Made by a program: the position numbers and the translations under genes
The notes under the pieces: generated by a model
What the model was told of the DNA's origin: nothing
The model's input: the letters and a program-made list of their open reading frames with translations, nothing else
Database searches by the model: none
Origin: Theobroma cacao
Taxonomy: Eukaryota > Streptophyta > Magnoliopsida > Malvales > Malvaceae
Length of the DNA: 64,000 bases
NCBI RefSeq assembly: GCF_000208745.1
Contig: NC_030851.1
Span: forward strand, 31,763,490-31,827,489
Reading direction: 5' to 3'
Shown: positions 1 through 9,963 of the stretch, piece after piece
Numbering within the stretch: position 1 is the first letter of the stretch
Layout of the letters: every line of letters starts with the position of its first letter

Positions 1-279
1 AAAAAATGGAAATGAATGGAATGGATGATAGGCTAAAAAATATTTAGATTAAATTAAGAAAAAATTGGAAATTATTGAAATATTGGTGGGGTATTCTTAG
101 GTAAAAATATATGAAAGTGCATGTAAAATATGTTTATACATTAGATTGTAAGAATATGTTTAGTGAATGAGAATAAACAAGGAAGAAACATTTTATGTTA
201 AATAAAAGATAATAATAAGTTGAGTTAGTCAAATAATCATAATAGGATAAGTATTAGAATCGACCTTAGAAAATCGAAT

Positions 280-1346
280 TTTAAGATGCCACGATATTAA
301 TTATAGGAGTAATATATAAATACCGATAATAGGATGATTGGTCGGAACACGAGGAATCGCAATCTCAGGCTAATTTTCTCTAGGTTCGGAATCCGAATCA
401 AGGCCCCACCAGTATGATGGGAGGGCCTCGATTTTGAGATTTTGAGATTTTTATTTTAAATAAATAAAAATTTTACTACATAAAAATTAGTTAAAAATAA
501 TAAATTAAAAAATTAAAAAATTAAAATATATAAAAATAAATGCTATATTTTATTTGTTCAAAAAAATATAATAATAATAAATAATAATAAAATAAGAATA
601 AATTTAAAAAAAGCATATCATATGTTTCCATCGCATCATCCACATCATGGTATTATGATATTTTTGTTCACGAGTATAAGTCCCGATGATGGGATCTTCC
701 GACGATCTTGCGAAGGCGGGTATATCTCGAAAAGTTTCCTAGGTGAAAAGATGTCCTCGGGTCCCACCAGTATGATGGGAGGGCTCGAGAAACATCTTTA
801 ATAAAAAGCTTTAGCTTGTGTTAGGTTCATTATTCACGAAAATATTATTTTTTAAAGAAAAACGTACGATAACCCTGATGATGGGAATTATTCGTTGAAT
901 TTGCGAAGACGAGTTTCTCGAGTAATTTTCTAGGTGAGAGAACACCTCGAACCCCACCAATATGATGGGCGGGTTCGGGAGAACGTCCTCAATAAAAGGT
1001 TATTCGTCCGACATTTTTATCTCACACCATGCATCTCATCTTTCCTCATATTTGCATTTCATTTTAGGTTAAATATGAGATAAAATAAGAGAACAATAAC
1101 TAAGAAAATATAGTGAACTTAAAAATTAAAGCCTAATAGGATAATCTAAAAAATGGTACCGTTCATGGAACGGGTGTCCCGGGGGTACTAATCCTTCTCC
1201 GGGCATAACCGTACTCCCGAACTTAGATCTAGGAAAATGCAGACCAGTTTAAGGTTCTTTTCGGTGGGCTTAAAATTAATTTAAAGCTTCATTGATTAGA
1301 ATCGAGTCGAGTGAATAGGTGGCCAATCGCACCTAGAAAAAAAAAT
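280..1346 (+). mobile_element. Decayed Tat/Ogre-like LTR, 3' portion
   Basis: No coding capacity is visible. Around 1155-1225 the sequence has the wording often seen near the 3' end of plant Tat/Ogre LTRs: a GGTACCGTTC block, a GGGTACTAATCCTTCTCC block and ATAACCGTACTCCCGAAC. It is followed by a candidate primer binding site at 1347-1359. Both the lineage call and the plus orientation rest on recalled family features, not on an alignment. The 5' boundary is not defined, and no second LTR or target duplication was found. The upstream part carries three spaced copies of a short hairpin-like motif, listed separately. Confidence 0.5.
405..969 (+). repeat. Three diverged repeats carrying CCCACCARTATGATGGG
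   Basis: The 17-base motif occurs at 405-421, 763-779 and 953-969. Copies 2 and 3 are also preceded by related sequence (a CGATGATGGGA-like block, a TTGCGAAGRCG block, then a TTTYCTAGGTGA block), so they look like diverged tandem units of about 190 bp. Each motif can fold, with CCCACC facing GATGGG at one mismatch. A gene-regulatory role is not supported. Confidence 0.6.
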
Positions 1347-1359
1347 TGGTGACGACTCC
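1347..1359 (+). other. Candidate primer binding site of the Tat/Ogre-like remnant
   Basis: TGGTGACGACTCC follows an A-rich tract at the end of the LTR-like sequence. It resembles TGGCGACTCC-type primer sites of Tat/Ogre elements. The tRNA match was not computed. Confidence 0.35.
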
Positions 1360-2117
1360 TAGTTTTAGAGTTTTCACTGGCGTCTGGCGGTCGGGGTCCC
1401 GGACCCGCACGTTACGACACCTTACCCATTGACAACCTTAGTAACCAAGGGATTTGGAAACCGGAGAGGCCAATGAATATTCTATGTTTAGACATTTGTT
1501 AGTGTACAATATCGATAGTCAATAATATGCTAAATCAGCCGAAATGAAATTTTTTAACACGCTGCGTTCATGAAGTTTTCTCTTTTCTTGCAAGACTTGG
1601 ATCTTTTTAGAATTTCATTTCATTCTGCAGGTATTTTTTAATGCCCATACTCAACCTCACCACATCACTTTTAGCTGGTTTTGCTAAGGCTGTTTTCTAT
1701 GCGTTCTTACGAGGAGTTAAACCCACAAACTACCCAACGAGCAAGGCCAAAACCAAATATATTTTTATATGTTTTGTGCGCTCATAAAAAAATAGGACTT
1801 TTACCAGTATGAATAACAGATTGATTATCACAATAAAGCATTACTACGCTGGTATAATGAATCCCAAAATCTATTAACAAAGACTTTAACCATATAATTT
1901 CACAACAGGAAAAAGCCATAAATGATATTCTGCCTTAGTTTAACTTTTCTCCACTATCGGTTTTTTCTTGGACTTCCAACTAACGAATGAATTGCCAATA
2001 AACATGCTGAAACTAGTCACTAATTTGTGTGATCTGGGCATCCTGCCCAGTCACTATCAGAGTGGCATAAATATGATCTTGTCTCCTTTTAAATTCCCTA
2101 TGTTGATCCCAATAGAG
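1360..2117. other. Gene-free stretch, no assigned feature
   Basis: A GC-richer block at 1378-1420 (near GTCGGGGTCCCGGACCCGC) probably still belongs to the Tat/Ogre-like element. From about 1430 to 2117 I see only AT-rich sequence with no long reading frame, RNA gene or clear repeat. Confidence 0.4.
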
Positions 2118-2460
2118 TGTTAGAAGGGAAGTGAATAACACTTAAAAATTTTCTTAAAGGAAATTCTTAAGTTTGAAAACCTTTTGAATAAATTTGAAGA
2201 GGAAAATTTAAAACTCGTTAAGGTTAAAAGGTACAGAGTAAAGAAAACACAAATATTTATAATGGTTTGGCCTCCTTAACTTATATCTACTACCATGATC
2301 TCTTAATCAAGAATTTTTAACTCAACTTTAGCAAACTAGTAAAATTAACAACTTCCATCAAACTTTTAGAAGTGAGCTCCTAACCAAACTCTAAACCCTT
2401 ATAAGAATCCCTAAGCCTTCCAAACTTAGTCTACCCCTTACTACATGTTTGGTATGGAGA
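2118..2460 (+). mobile_element. Possible Copia LTR fragment
   Basis: Starts with TGTTAGAAGGGAAGTGAATA and continues with AACACTTAAAAATTTTC-type sequence, the style of some Copia LTR starts. A related, more diverged stretch lies at 34520-34734 and resumes at 44838 after an insertion. No partner LTR, PBS or coding region is seen here, so this is a weak call. Confidence 0.3.
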
Positions 2461-3452
2461 ATTACTAAGCTATTTCCCCTTTAATCCCATCTATTACTTT
2501 CTCCCTTATTTGGTTGCCAATAATGTCAAGGAATAGCTAATTTTAAATTTTAGCTATTTTTCAAATTCAGTAATAACTCATGTTTACCACAATATAAAAT
2601 CATTTTTTCTCTCTCTTCCTCCTCTACCTCCTTCTCTTCCAACGGCATTGTTCTCTTCCACCATTTCCAGCTCCGCTAATTGCCACTGCCTTTCTCTCCT
2701 CCACCTTTCCAACTATGCAGCTCTCTTCTCTTCAACGTTTACAGCTCCACCTATCACAGCCTATTTTGGATCAAATACTTGTTTGATGTAAAGCAGAATG
2801 GGTTGAACTCCTTGTTTTTCTGTTCATTTTTTGATGTTCTGGGTTTACTTTGCTGTTGTCCTATTTTTTGTTCTTTGTTTTTGTTGTTTTGGGCTTGCAA
2901 CTCTGCACATAGTCTTTGAGACTAGTGCTTTATTGTTTTGTTGAAATGCTTTTTGTCTTAACTGTATATTCCTACTTTAATTATCTTTTTGACTGGTGCG
3001 CAAATATGCTTCACTTATCAAATCAAGCATTCACGTTTTCCCTTTTTCCACCTTCATTTTTGGTCAACAGTTCTCTTCCATGGAACATTTAATACAGAAT
3101 AATAGTAAAGAATAACAGTAAATTAACCTTAGATGGAAGACCATCTTTCTAATTTGAATAAAAGAATTGTAATTGATTTAGCAATTTGGACAAACATCAA
3201 CGTATGAATTAGGGGCTATATAACCTGTACGTGTCTAACTTTTCAAAAATTCAAACAATTAATGATGAGATGTTGATATAAATAATTCTATTCTCAGTTT
3301 TTATTTCTACTAGTTTTTTTATTTTTTTCCATAATATTTTTTCTCCAGTATTTCTTCTAAAAAAAGATTTTGATAATGATCCACAATAGGTAAAGAATGG
3401 ACCAAAAATAAACATCTATAAATAAAATTCAATTGACATTTAGGATAATAAT
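2461..3452. other. AT-rich gene-free stretch with pyrimidine tract
   Basis: A CT-rich tract occupies about 2605-2720. The 79-codon open frame over it is low complexity and has no recognisable domain. The rest is AT-rich with no feature I can support. Confidence 0.4.
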
Positions 3453-3640
3453 GTGATTAAATTATAGTCTAGAATAATTTTGTCCATTTTTAAAAATATG
3501 TGAGTAAATTATAATTAAGTATATTTTTAGCATTTGGGATAAATATGTGATAAAATTATAATTATGGATAATTTTGTTTTTTGAGATAAATATGTTTTTA
3601 AATTATAATAAGGATAATTTTGTTTTTTATAAAAATAAAT
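3453..3640. repeat. 47-bp minisatellite, four copies
   Basis: Units begin at 3453, 3500, 3547 and 3594, an exact spacing of 47 bases each time. Each starts with a GTGA(T/G)TAAATTATA-like block and ends in ATAAATAT or a close variant. The units differ by substitutions, so the array is old. It ends near the right border of AT-rich DNA that abuts the Copia LTR. Confidence 0.75.
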
Positions 3641-3861
3641 GCTATTATAGTAAAAGAGTATTTTTTTATCACCTATTCCTTTGTTATTCCAAGATTTTCT
3701 TTTTACCCACCAAACACTGCAATAAGTCATAATAACAATTTCTATCCTATTTCATTTACTGTATCAAATTACATAATAATTATTCTATTTTATTCTTACC
3801 TTACTCTCTCACAAAATAACTATTTTATTCCATTTTTGTCTATTTTGCAAACCAAATGTGC

Positions 3862-4931
3862 TGTTAGAGTGTCCCGCACTCTCTAAGTAAACAAGAAATG
3901 TAGAAAAGATGCAGCACAAATGATCGCCTAGTTGATCTAAGATGTACAAAATTAAGCTTAAACATTTTTACAAAGAATAGGAGTAAAATACATTTGAAAA
4001 GAGAAGTTTCTAACACTTTTAGGCTCAATCTTGCTCTTGGATGATTCTCTCATGTATTTATCACCGTTTGAACCCTATTTATACTTAGAGAGTGAAATCT
4101 GACCGTTGGATACTGTTTGGGAAGAATCTAGTTGTTATTTTGTCTTTTACCGGTTTTGAATTCAAATCTGTCTAGCCATTTAATCCATTAAAATAGATTT
4201 TAACCAAGTAAAATCTTTCTATCTATCTTCCTATACTTCAAGTTAATCGATTAAAGTTGGTTTTAATCAATTAAAAACTTTCTGTCTGTCCCCCTTGATT
4301 CAGGTTCATCAGTTAAAATTGTCTTTAATTGATTAAAAGCTCTGTGTTTCCCCTTTAACCAATTAATTTGATTTTCGATCGATTAAAATCAACTTGGGTT
4401 CAAATTTCTTCACTTGGCATTCTTCAATTTGAATCTTCACTTTTTAGTGCTAAAGTACTTTTTTGTTGAATATTGATCAATTAAACCCTATGGTTAATCA
4501 ATCAACATTGTGTGCAGTATCTTCAAGTATCATTTTGATCGATAAAACCTTGTGTTAATCAATAAAATCTATCTGCTTGTCTTAGTGTGCATTAATCCAT
4601 TAAAATCATGTGTTAATCAATTAAAACCATTCTGTCTTTCTGAAAGTCCATTCTAGTGTTATTTTAATCGATTAAAACGTGGGTTAATCAATTAAAATAT
4701 TTTTATGAAGCTTTAAATCTTTCATTTTTGACTTGTTTGATTGATTAATCTTCATGGAACATCTTCTATCTTGTTTAAATCACTTTCTTTGGACTTGAGA
4801 CTTGTCATGGGAAATTTGGGGTGTAAGATAAACAATTATATAACAAATTTACCCTTGCACACTCAAGTAACATAGTTAGACTCAAAGAATGAGAAATGTT
4901 TAATTATCATCAAAAACATATGAAGTCAACA
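3862..4931 (-). mobile_element. 3' LTR of a minus-strand Copia element
   Basis: Read on the minus strand the LTR opens TGTTGACTTCATATG and closes CTCTAACA, giving inverted ends of the TGTT...AACA type and a length of 1070 bp. A purine-rich tract precedes it (4932-4950), and a Copia RNase H remnant lies farther upstream on the same strand, which fixes the orientation. The opening (TGTTGACTT, then TTTTTGATGATAA) is typical of Sire-type Copia LTRs. It carries a cluster of AATCGATT or AATCAATT palindromes. No target duplication could be paired because the 5' part of the element is missing. Confidence 0.7.
4195..4700. repeat. Cluster of TTTTAATCGATTAAAA-type palindromes in the Copia LTR
   Basis: About fifteen perfect or near-perfect copies of an AT-rich palindrome centred on AATCGATT or AATCAATT are scattered here with 15-40 bp between them. 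The clearest perfect copy is at 4662-4677. The intervening sequence is not repeated, so this is not a simple tandem array. Confidence 0.7.
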
Positions 4932-4950
4932 ATCCCTTCTTCTTTTTTTT
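4932..4950 (-). other. Polypurine tract of the Copia element
   Basis: On the minus strand this is an uninterrupted A/G run ending AAGAAGGGAT, directly abutting the TGTTGACTTC start of the LTR. It is preceded by TTTTGTCATTAT, as is common upstream of Sire-type polypurine tracts. Confidence 0.65.
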
Positions 4951-5876
4951 ATAATGACAAAACACCATTATATTTAAAAGTGTAATGCATTCACTATGTT
5001 AGGTATGAACAATTTAAGTTATCTTTATGCAAATTAGAAACTGTTCCCCCTTAATTAGTGAATCTAAATTTAAAAAGAAATTGCAAGAGTTTGTCCTTAT
5101 CTTTTGGGCTATCCCCTATATTTTAAAAATAAAATTTACAAGTATAGCCAAGCACAAATACAACAACAACAAACATTCAATTCAAGAAAGTCATAAGCTG
5201 CATTAAACACTCAAGTTAAGTACACACAATAGAATATATGACCTTAACATCTAAACATTCAATTTCAATTTCAATACACATAACCACAATCATAATCTTA
5301 GTTTCTTTTCCCACTTTTGTCATTATCAAAAAAGGGGTTAAGAGTAAAACAAGGTTAATTCAAATGCTTGCCCTTAAACAAATCATGAAACCAAGAAGTT
5401 TCCAATTGTTAAAGAACAAATGTTAAGAGAGAAATCATGAGCCTAGAATAAATGAGTATTTAAGTAGATATTCAACATGTTTATCTAATACTCAAGTATT
5501 TATGGAACTAGATGAGTATGAGTATTTAAATAGATGTTAAACATATGCATCAAATACTCATATTTTTAAGAAATATTTGCAAAGTAGTTCCTAGGCATGT
5601 CTAAGGTATCATTAGTCATCAAACATCATTCTCAATTGTCATCAATCATTATCAATAATTAATCATCATCAAGCCTTCTTAATTACCATTAAAATATTTC
5701 TTGAGCAAGTATTCCAAGAAATATTATCCAAAATCATGTATGAAACTATCAATTGAAGGAGAATATTCACATCAAGAAAATATTTTTATCCATAAAGCAT
5801 TACCAAAGCGTTTTGCACTTGTTGTAATCACATGATTACAAGAAATAATATGATTATCTTCATTAATCATGATTCC

Positions 5877-5997
5877 TTGCACCCGAGCATTTGGCTCATT
5901 GGTTGTTCCTTACACCTGAGCATTTAGCTCATTAGTTGGTCTATGATCCCCTGCCTAGAGAGCAAGGTTCAAATCTCCCCTCCCGTAATTAGAAAAA
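5877..5997 (+). mobile_element. tRNA-derived SINE with 12-bp target duplication
   Basis: A short non-coding element flanked by the direct repeat AATCATGATTCC at 5865-5876 and 5998-6009. It has A-box-like blocks (TTGGCTCATTGGTTG and TTAGCTCATTAGTTGG, so the 5' box appears twice) and a B-box-like GGTTCAAATCTC at 5966-5977, then a short A-rich tail. The layout matches tRNA-derived SINEs. A related copy is at about 50650-50740. Confidence 0.7.
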
Positions 5998-7019
5998 AAT
6001 CATGATTCCAATTTGCTTCACAAAAAGCAACCATGATAATTTTATTAAATTATATAACCATACACCAATAAAAAATATGCAAGCATTGAAATTCAATGTG
6101 GTACAAACTATTTCTCATAATTCATGAGTGACACCAATTGTTATGGAATATTGAAAAGTAAAGTACTCAACTCATGAATATATTCAAAGTGAACACCCAA
6201 GCATCAATAAATGCCAATTTTCAAGATTCAAGAAATGAGTATTCAATGAAAGCATATTAGGCATTCACTACTCACTTAAGTTATAGGTCATATTTCATTT
6301 GACATTCTAAGTTACTTATAGTAACCTATAAGTTAGAGTGGATGCACACCAATTTTTTAGATCATGTGAACATTTAAGGCTCAATGAAGACATAGTCAAC
6401 ACTCAAATGCATATTCAAAGGATATTTCAACTATGTCAACACAAACTATATATCATGGTCAAACTTGACTTAGGTTATATATGAAATTAAGCACTATAAG
6501 CAATTCTATCACTTAAGTTAAGTTATAGACTTCAATCATTTAGGTCAAGCGAGATTAAAAGTCATGTAAGTATTTGACTTGACCAAAACAATAGATGAAC
6601 CAAAAAAAATATTTTTCATTAAGTTCAATGATTTCATCCTAATCAATTTTATGTTCCTAAGCAATGATTCAATCTTGAAACAATCATTTAAGTATAAACA
6701 TGAAACATATTTCAAGAATTATTCCTAGACTAAGCTTTGAACATTTCAATTCTCAATACATGATTTTTCAATGTAAGCACAAGAGAAATAATAAAATCAA
6801 GCACTTATGAACACTTTTTCATTTTTCAAATTTTCTTAATTAAGCACAAAAGAATTAATAATATCAATATGAGTGCCATGTTTTTGGAATAAACAAATTC
6901 AAGCATTTATGAGAGTTTTCCCATTTTTCAACAAGTTTGAAGGGGAACCATTTTTTAAAAGAAAAACCGTGAAAGTGAAGAGAGAATATTGTGACAGATT
7001 TTTAAAGCCCAATGCTTTA

Positions 7020-7330
7020 ATCCATTAAAGAAAGTACATTTTAAAAGCAAGTTTAAAAACACAGAACCATTTTAATCAATTAAACTCTTTTGACTTTAAA
7101 TAGAATTGTTTTAATCGATTAAATTAAGCTTTAATCAATTAAAACTCTTCTAACTTCAAAATCCACATTTTCATGGAAATGAATTAATCAATTAAAAGAC
7201 TTTTTAATCAATTAAAATGAACATACTCTATTCCAGAACTAGTTTAATTGATTAAAACATGATTTCAATCGCTTAAAAATCTCATTTTAAGTACTTAAAA
7301 CCACTTTTAATTGATCAAAATAAGAAATTA
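7020..7330. repeat. Second cluster of AATCGATT/AATCAATT palindromes
   Basis: Roughly ten palindromes of the same kind as those in the 3' LTR of this Copia element, but located in its internal region next to the RNase H remnant. Confidence 0.65.
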
Positions 7331-7384
7331 ACACACAATAGACATCAAAATTCATCAAAACATATTCAAATCATCTCAATCCAA

Positions 7385-7850
7385 GTTCACGTACATCAAG
7401 CATTCCTAATTTTCTTCTAATTTTATAAAATTGGTCTTCACTTAAGGGTTTTGTGAAAATATTAGCTAATTGATGCAAGGTATCAACAAATTCAAATTTA
7501 ACATCTCCTTTAAGTACATAATCTTTAATAAAATGATGCCTAATCTCAGTATGCTTAGTTTTAGAGTGCTGAACAGGATTCTTGAAATGTTAATGGCACT
7601 AGTATTGTCACAAAAGATAGGAATATTATGCATTGACATGCCAAAGTCATTTAATTGTTGCCTAATCCATTACATTTGTGCACAACAATTACTTAATGAA
7701 ATATACTCAACTTCAGCAGTTGAAAGAGCAACTGAAATTTGTTTCTTACGAGAGCAAAATACAAGCATGATTTCAAGGAATTGACAAGTACCACTAATAT
7801 TCTTCCAATCTACTTTGCTATTGGCAAAATTAACATCAAAATAGTCAAGA
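7385..7850 (-). pseudogene. Copia pol remnant: RNase H domain
   Basis: The minus strand reads SGTCQFLE, then LVFCSRKKQISVALSTAE and VEYISLSNCCAQ, the conserved plant Copia RNase H block usually read as SWSSKKQNSVALSTAEAEY. IPIFCDNTSAINIS follows, then after a frameshift RHHFIKDYVLKGD and ANIFTKPLSEDQF, the usual C-terminal block. The frame is broken by at least one stop (after CCAQM) and one frameshift. The domain is cut at 7850 where Tekay-type sequence begins on the other strand. Reverse transcriptase and integrase are missing. Confidence 0.85.
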
Positions 7851-7854
7851 AGAT

Positions 7855-8045
7855 CAAAAGATGGAGTTAGAAGAGATCATAGAATGACTTCACCTCAAGG
7901 TCAACGGGGTGCTAGGTAGAGGCATCCTCCTCTCTCTCCATGCACCACTTATGGTAAAAAGCATAGAAGATAGTGCATGCAAGGTTCCACCTTACGTCAC
8001 ACTTGTGGATAGTTAGGACATTTTGCCAAAGAGTGCCTTACTAGT
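7855..8045 (+). pseudogene. Gag remnant with broken zinc knuckle (Tekay-type element)
   Basis: Reads MTSPQGQRGAR, then PLSPCTTYGKKHRR followed by a stop, then CMQGSTLRHTCG, a stop and LGHFAKECLT. The final part matches the plant Gypsy knuckle CGQLGHFAKEC with Gln replaced by TAG (about 8018). The first cysteine pair is partly lost. The N-terminal part of gag is absent at the junction with the Copia remnant. Confidence 0.75.
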
Positions 8046-8249
8046 CATTCCTCTTAAAGAGATACATAAGGGCATACATAAGCAGCTTTACCACTTCCGC
8101 TTGTTGCTGCACAACCTATTAGAGGCACTAAAAGAAGTAGAGACGAAGGCACTAATGCAACTAGTCAAGGTAGAGCTTAAGGATTTGGATCAAGAACACA
8201 GGGTATCGCTAGTTGTGGATAGGCTAGAGTTTATACTTTGACTCAACAA

Positions 8250-8639
8250 CATGTGTAGGCATCCAATGTAGTGGTTACAGGTATATTACTCATTTGCTCT
8301 ATTGATGCACATGTATTGTATGACACTAGTACTACACATTCTTTTGTATCTCTATACTTTGCATCTAGATTAGGTATTAAGTGCTCCAAGAGGAAGCACA
8401 ACTTGGTAGTTTCCACCCCTTTGAGAGGTGTGTTTGTGGCAAAACATGAGTATAAAGATTGCATGGTCCAAGTTAAGGAAAAGGACACTCGAGCAAATCT
8501 AGTGCTGATGGACATGAGTATAAAGGTGTTTGATGTGATTCTTAAGATGGATTGGTTATCACTTAATTATGCTAGTGTGGATTGTCACCACAAGAAGGTT
8601 AGGTTCGATTATCCTAGAGAAACATTCTTTTATATATAG
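8250..8639 (+). pseudogene. Retropepsin remnant (Tekay-type element)
   Basis: An open stretch of about 122 codons carries VLYDTSTTHSFVS where active family members have VLFDSGATHSFVS. It then has DVILKMDWLSLNYASVDC, matching DVILGMDWLxxxxASVDC. The catalytic D-S/T-G triad has become D-T-S, so the enzyme would be dead even without the stops around it. The frame closes with TAG at 8637-8639. Confidence 0.85.
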
Positions 8640-8855
8640 GGAGATTGCAACATGGCGTCAAGTAGCATGATATTGGGTATGATTGCTAGTCACTTAATGA
8701 GACATGGATGTTAAGGATTCTTTGCCGTGGTGATAAATACCTAAGTAGAGGTAGTTAATATGGCAAATGTGTTTATTGTGAGGGAGTTCATAGATGTATT
8801 TTCGAAGGAATTGCTCGAATTAGCATCAGAGTGAGAGACAAAATTTTGCATAGAC

Positions 8856-9530
8856 TTGGCGCAAGACTTGGGTCTGATTTCTATACCATCATACTGGATG
8901 GCATCGATCGAGCTTAAGGAGCTCAAAGATCAGTTGAAGGACTTGTTGGACAAGGGCTTCATTCGCCCTAGTGTCTCGCCTTTGGATGCACTAGTATTGT
9001 TTGTAAAGAAGAAAGATGGTTCAATGAGGCTTTGTATTGATTACAAATAGTTGAATAAAGTGATCATCAAGAACAAGTATCCCCTCCCACATATTGATGA
9101 TTTGTTTAGTTAGTTGCAAGGGGCCAAGCATTTTTCTAAGATTGATCTGCTATCGAGGTACCATCAGTTGAGGATTAGAAGTGGTGACGTACCTAAGACT
9201 ACTTTTCGCCCATGGTATGGTCATTATGAGTTTTTGGTTATGCCATTTGGATTGACTAATGCCCTTATAGCTTTAATAGATATGATGAATAAGGTATTTA
9301 GATCATATTTGGATAAGTTTATGGTCGTGTTTGTTGATGACATTTTAGTGTATTTGAGGGTTAGGGAGGAACATAAGCAATATTTGAGGATTGTACTGCA
9401 GACTTTAAGGGAACACTAGCTATATGCCAAGTTCTCCAAATGTGAGTTTTGGCTTGACAGTGTTAGCTTTTTAGGCCACATAATGTCTAAAAATGGAGTG
9501 ATGGTGGACCTAAAGAAGATTGAAGTAGTA
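8856..9530 (+). pseudogene. Reverse transcriptase remnant (Tekay-type element)
   Basis: Conserved RT blocks appear in order: [58 protein letters not shown] and [10 protein letters not shown]. The two active-site aspartates of the FVDD box are intact. In-frame TAG stops occur at 9048-9050, in DLFS-stop-LQGA (about 9111) and in [18 protein letters not shown] (9417), each where the family has Gln. The thumb-side block [15 protein letters not shown] ends near 9490. Confidence 0.9.
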
Positions 9531-9589
9531 TAGAAATGGCCAAGGCCTACTTAGTAATTGAGATACGAAGTTTTCTAGGGCTAACTTGA

Positions 9590-9963
9590 TATTATAGGAG
9601 ATTCATTAAGGATTCCTCAAAAATTGCTGCTCTTATGACTAAGTTGACACAAAAGGGTATCAAGTTTACATGGACAGATACATGTAAGGAGAGTTTTGGG
9701 AAGCTCAAGACTTTACTTACCATAACTCCAATGTTGAGTTTGCCATGTGGTTCAGGCGGTTATACAGTTTATTGCAATGCATCACAAGCAGGACTAGGAT
9801 GTGTGCTGATGCAACATGGAAAAGTGATAACGTACGCATCGAGACAACTCAAGAAACATGAGCAAGTTACACCACACATGATTTGGAGATGGCTACCATA
9901 GTATTGGCCTTGAAGATATTGAGGCATTACTTGTATGGTGAGACTTGTGAGATTTACACAGAT
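9590..9963 (+). pseudogene. RNase H remnant, first part (Tekay-type element)
   Basis: Reads [19 protein letters not shown], then [19 protein letters not shown] and [12 protein letters not shown]. After a frameshift it reads [20 protein letters not shown] and is cut at 9963 by the Athila-like insertion. The reading resumes at 17302 as HKSLKCIFK, giving the expected YTDHKSL junction. Catalytic Asp in the usual DAS motif has become Asn (CNAS). Confidence 0.85.

Larger units (their letters stand above)
4951..7384 (-). mobile_element. Non-coding internal region of the Copia element
   Basis: About 2.4 kb between the RNase H remnant and the 3' LTR. Sire-type elements have a long region here, sometimes with an env-like frame; no such frame survives. 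A SINE is inserted at 5877-5997. A second block of AATCRATT palindromes lies at 7020-7330. Two short blocks with ATGAGTATTTAA occur near 5450 and 5515. Confidence 0.55.

Noticed and set aside
2680..2919. 79-codon open frame rich in Phe, Leu and Cys
   Set aside because: It lies on a CT-rich tract; no domain, no start context, no homologue recognised.
2445..3861. A single hAT-like element bounded by ACATGTTTGGTATGG and CCAAATGTGC
   Set aside because: The ends match poorly, no 8-bp target copy was found, and a minisatellite lies between.
7470..7784. 104-codon plus-strand open frame
   Set aside because: Antisense to the Copia RNase H remnant, which explains the sequence.
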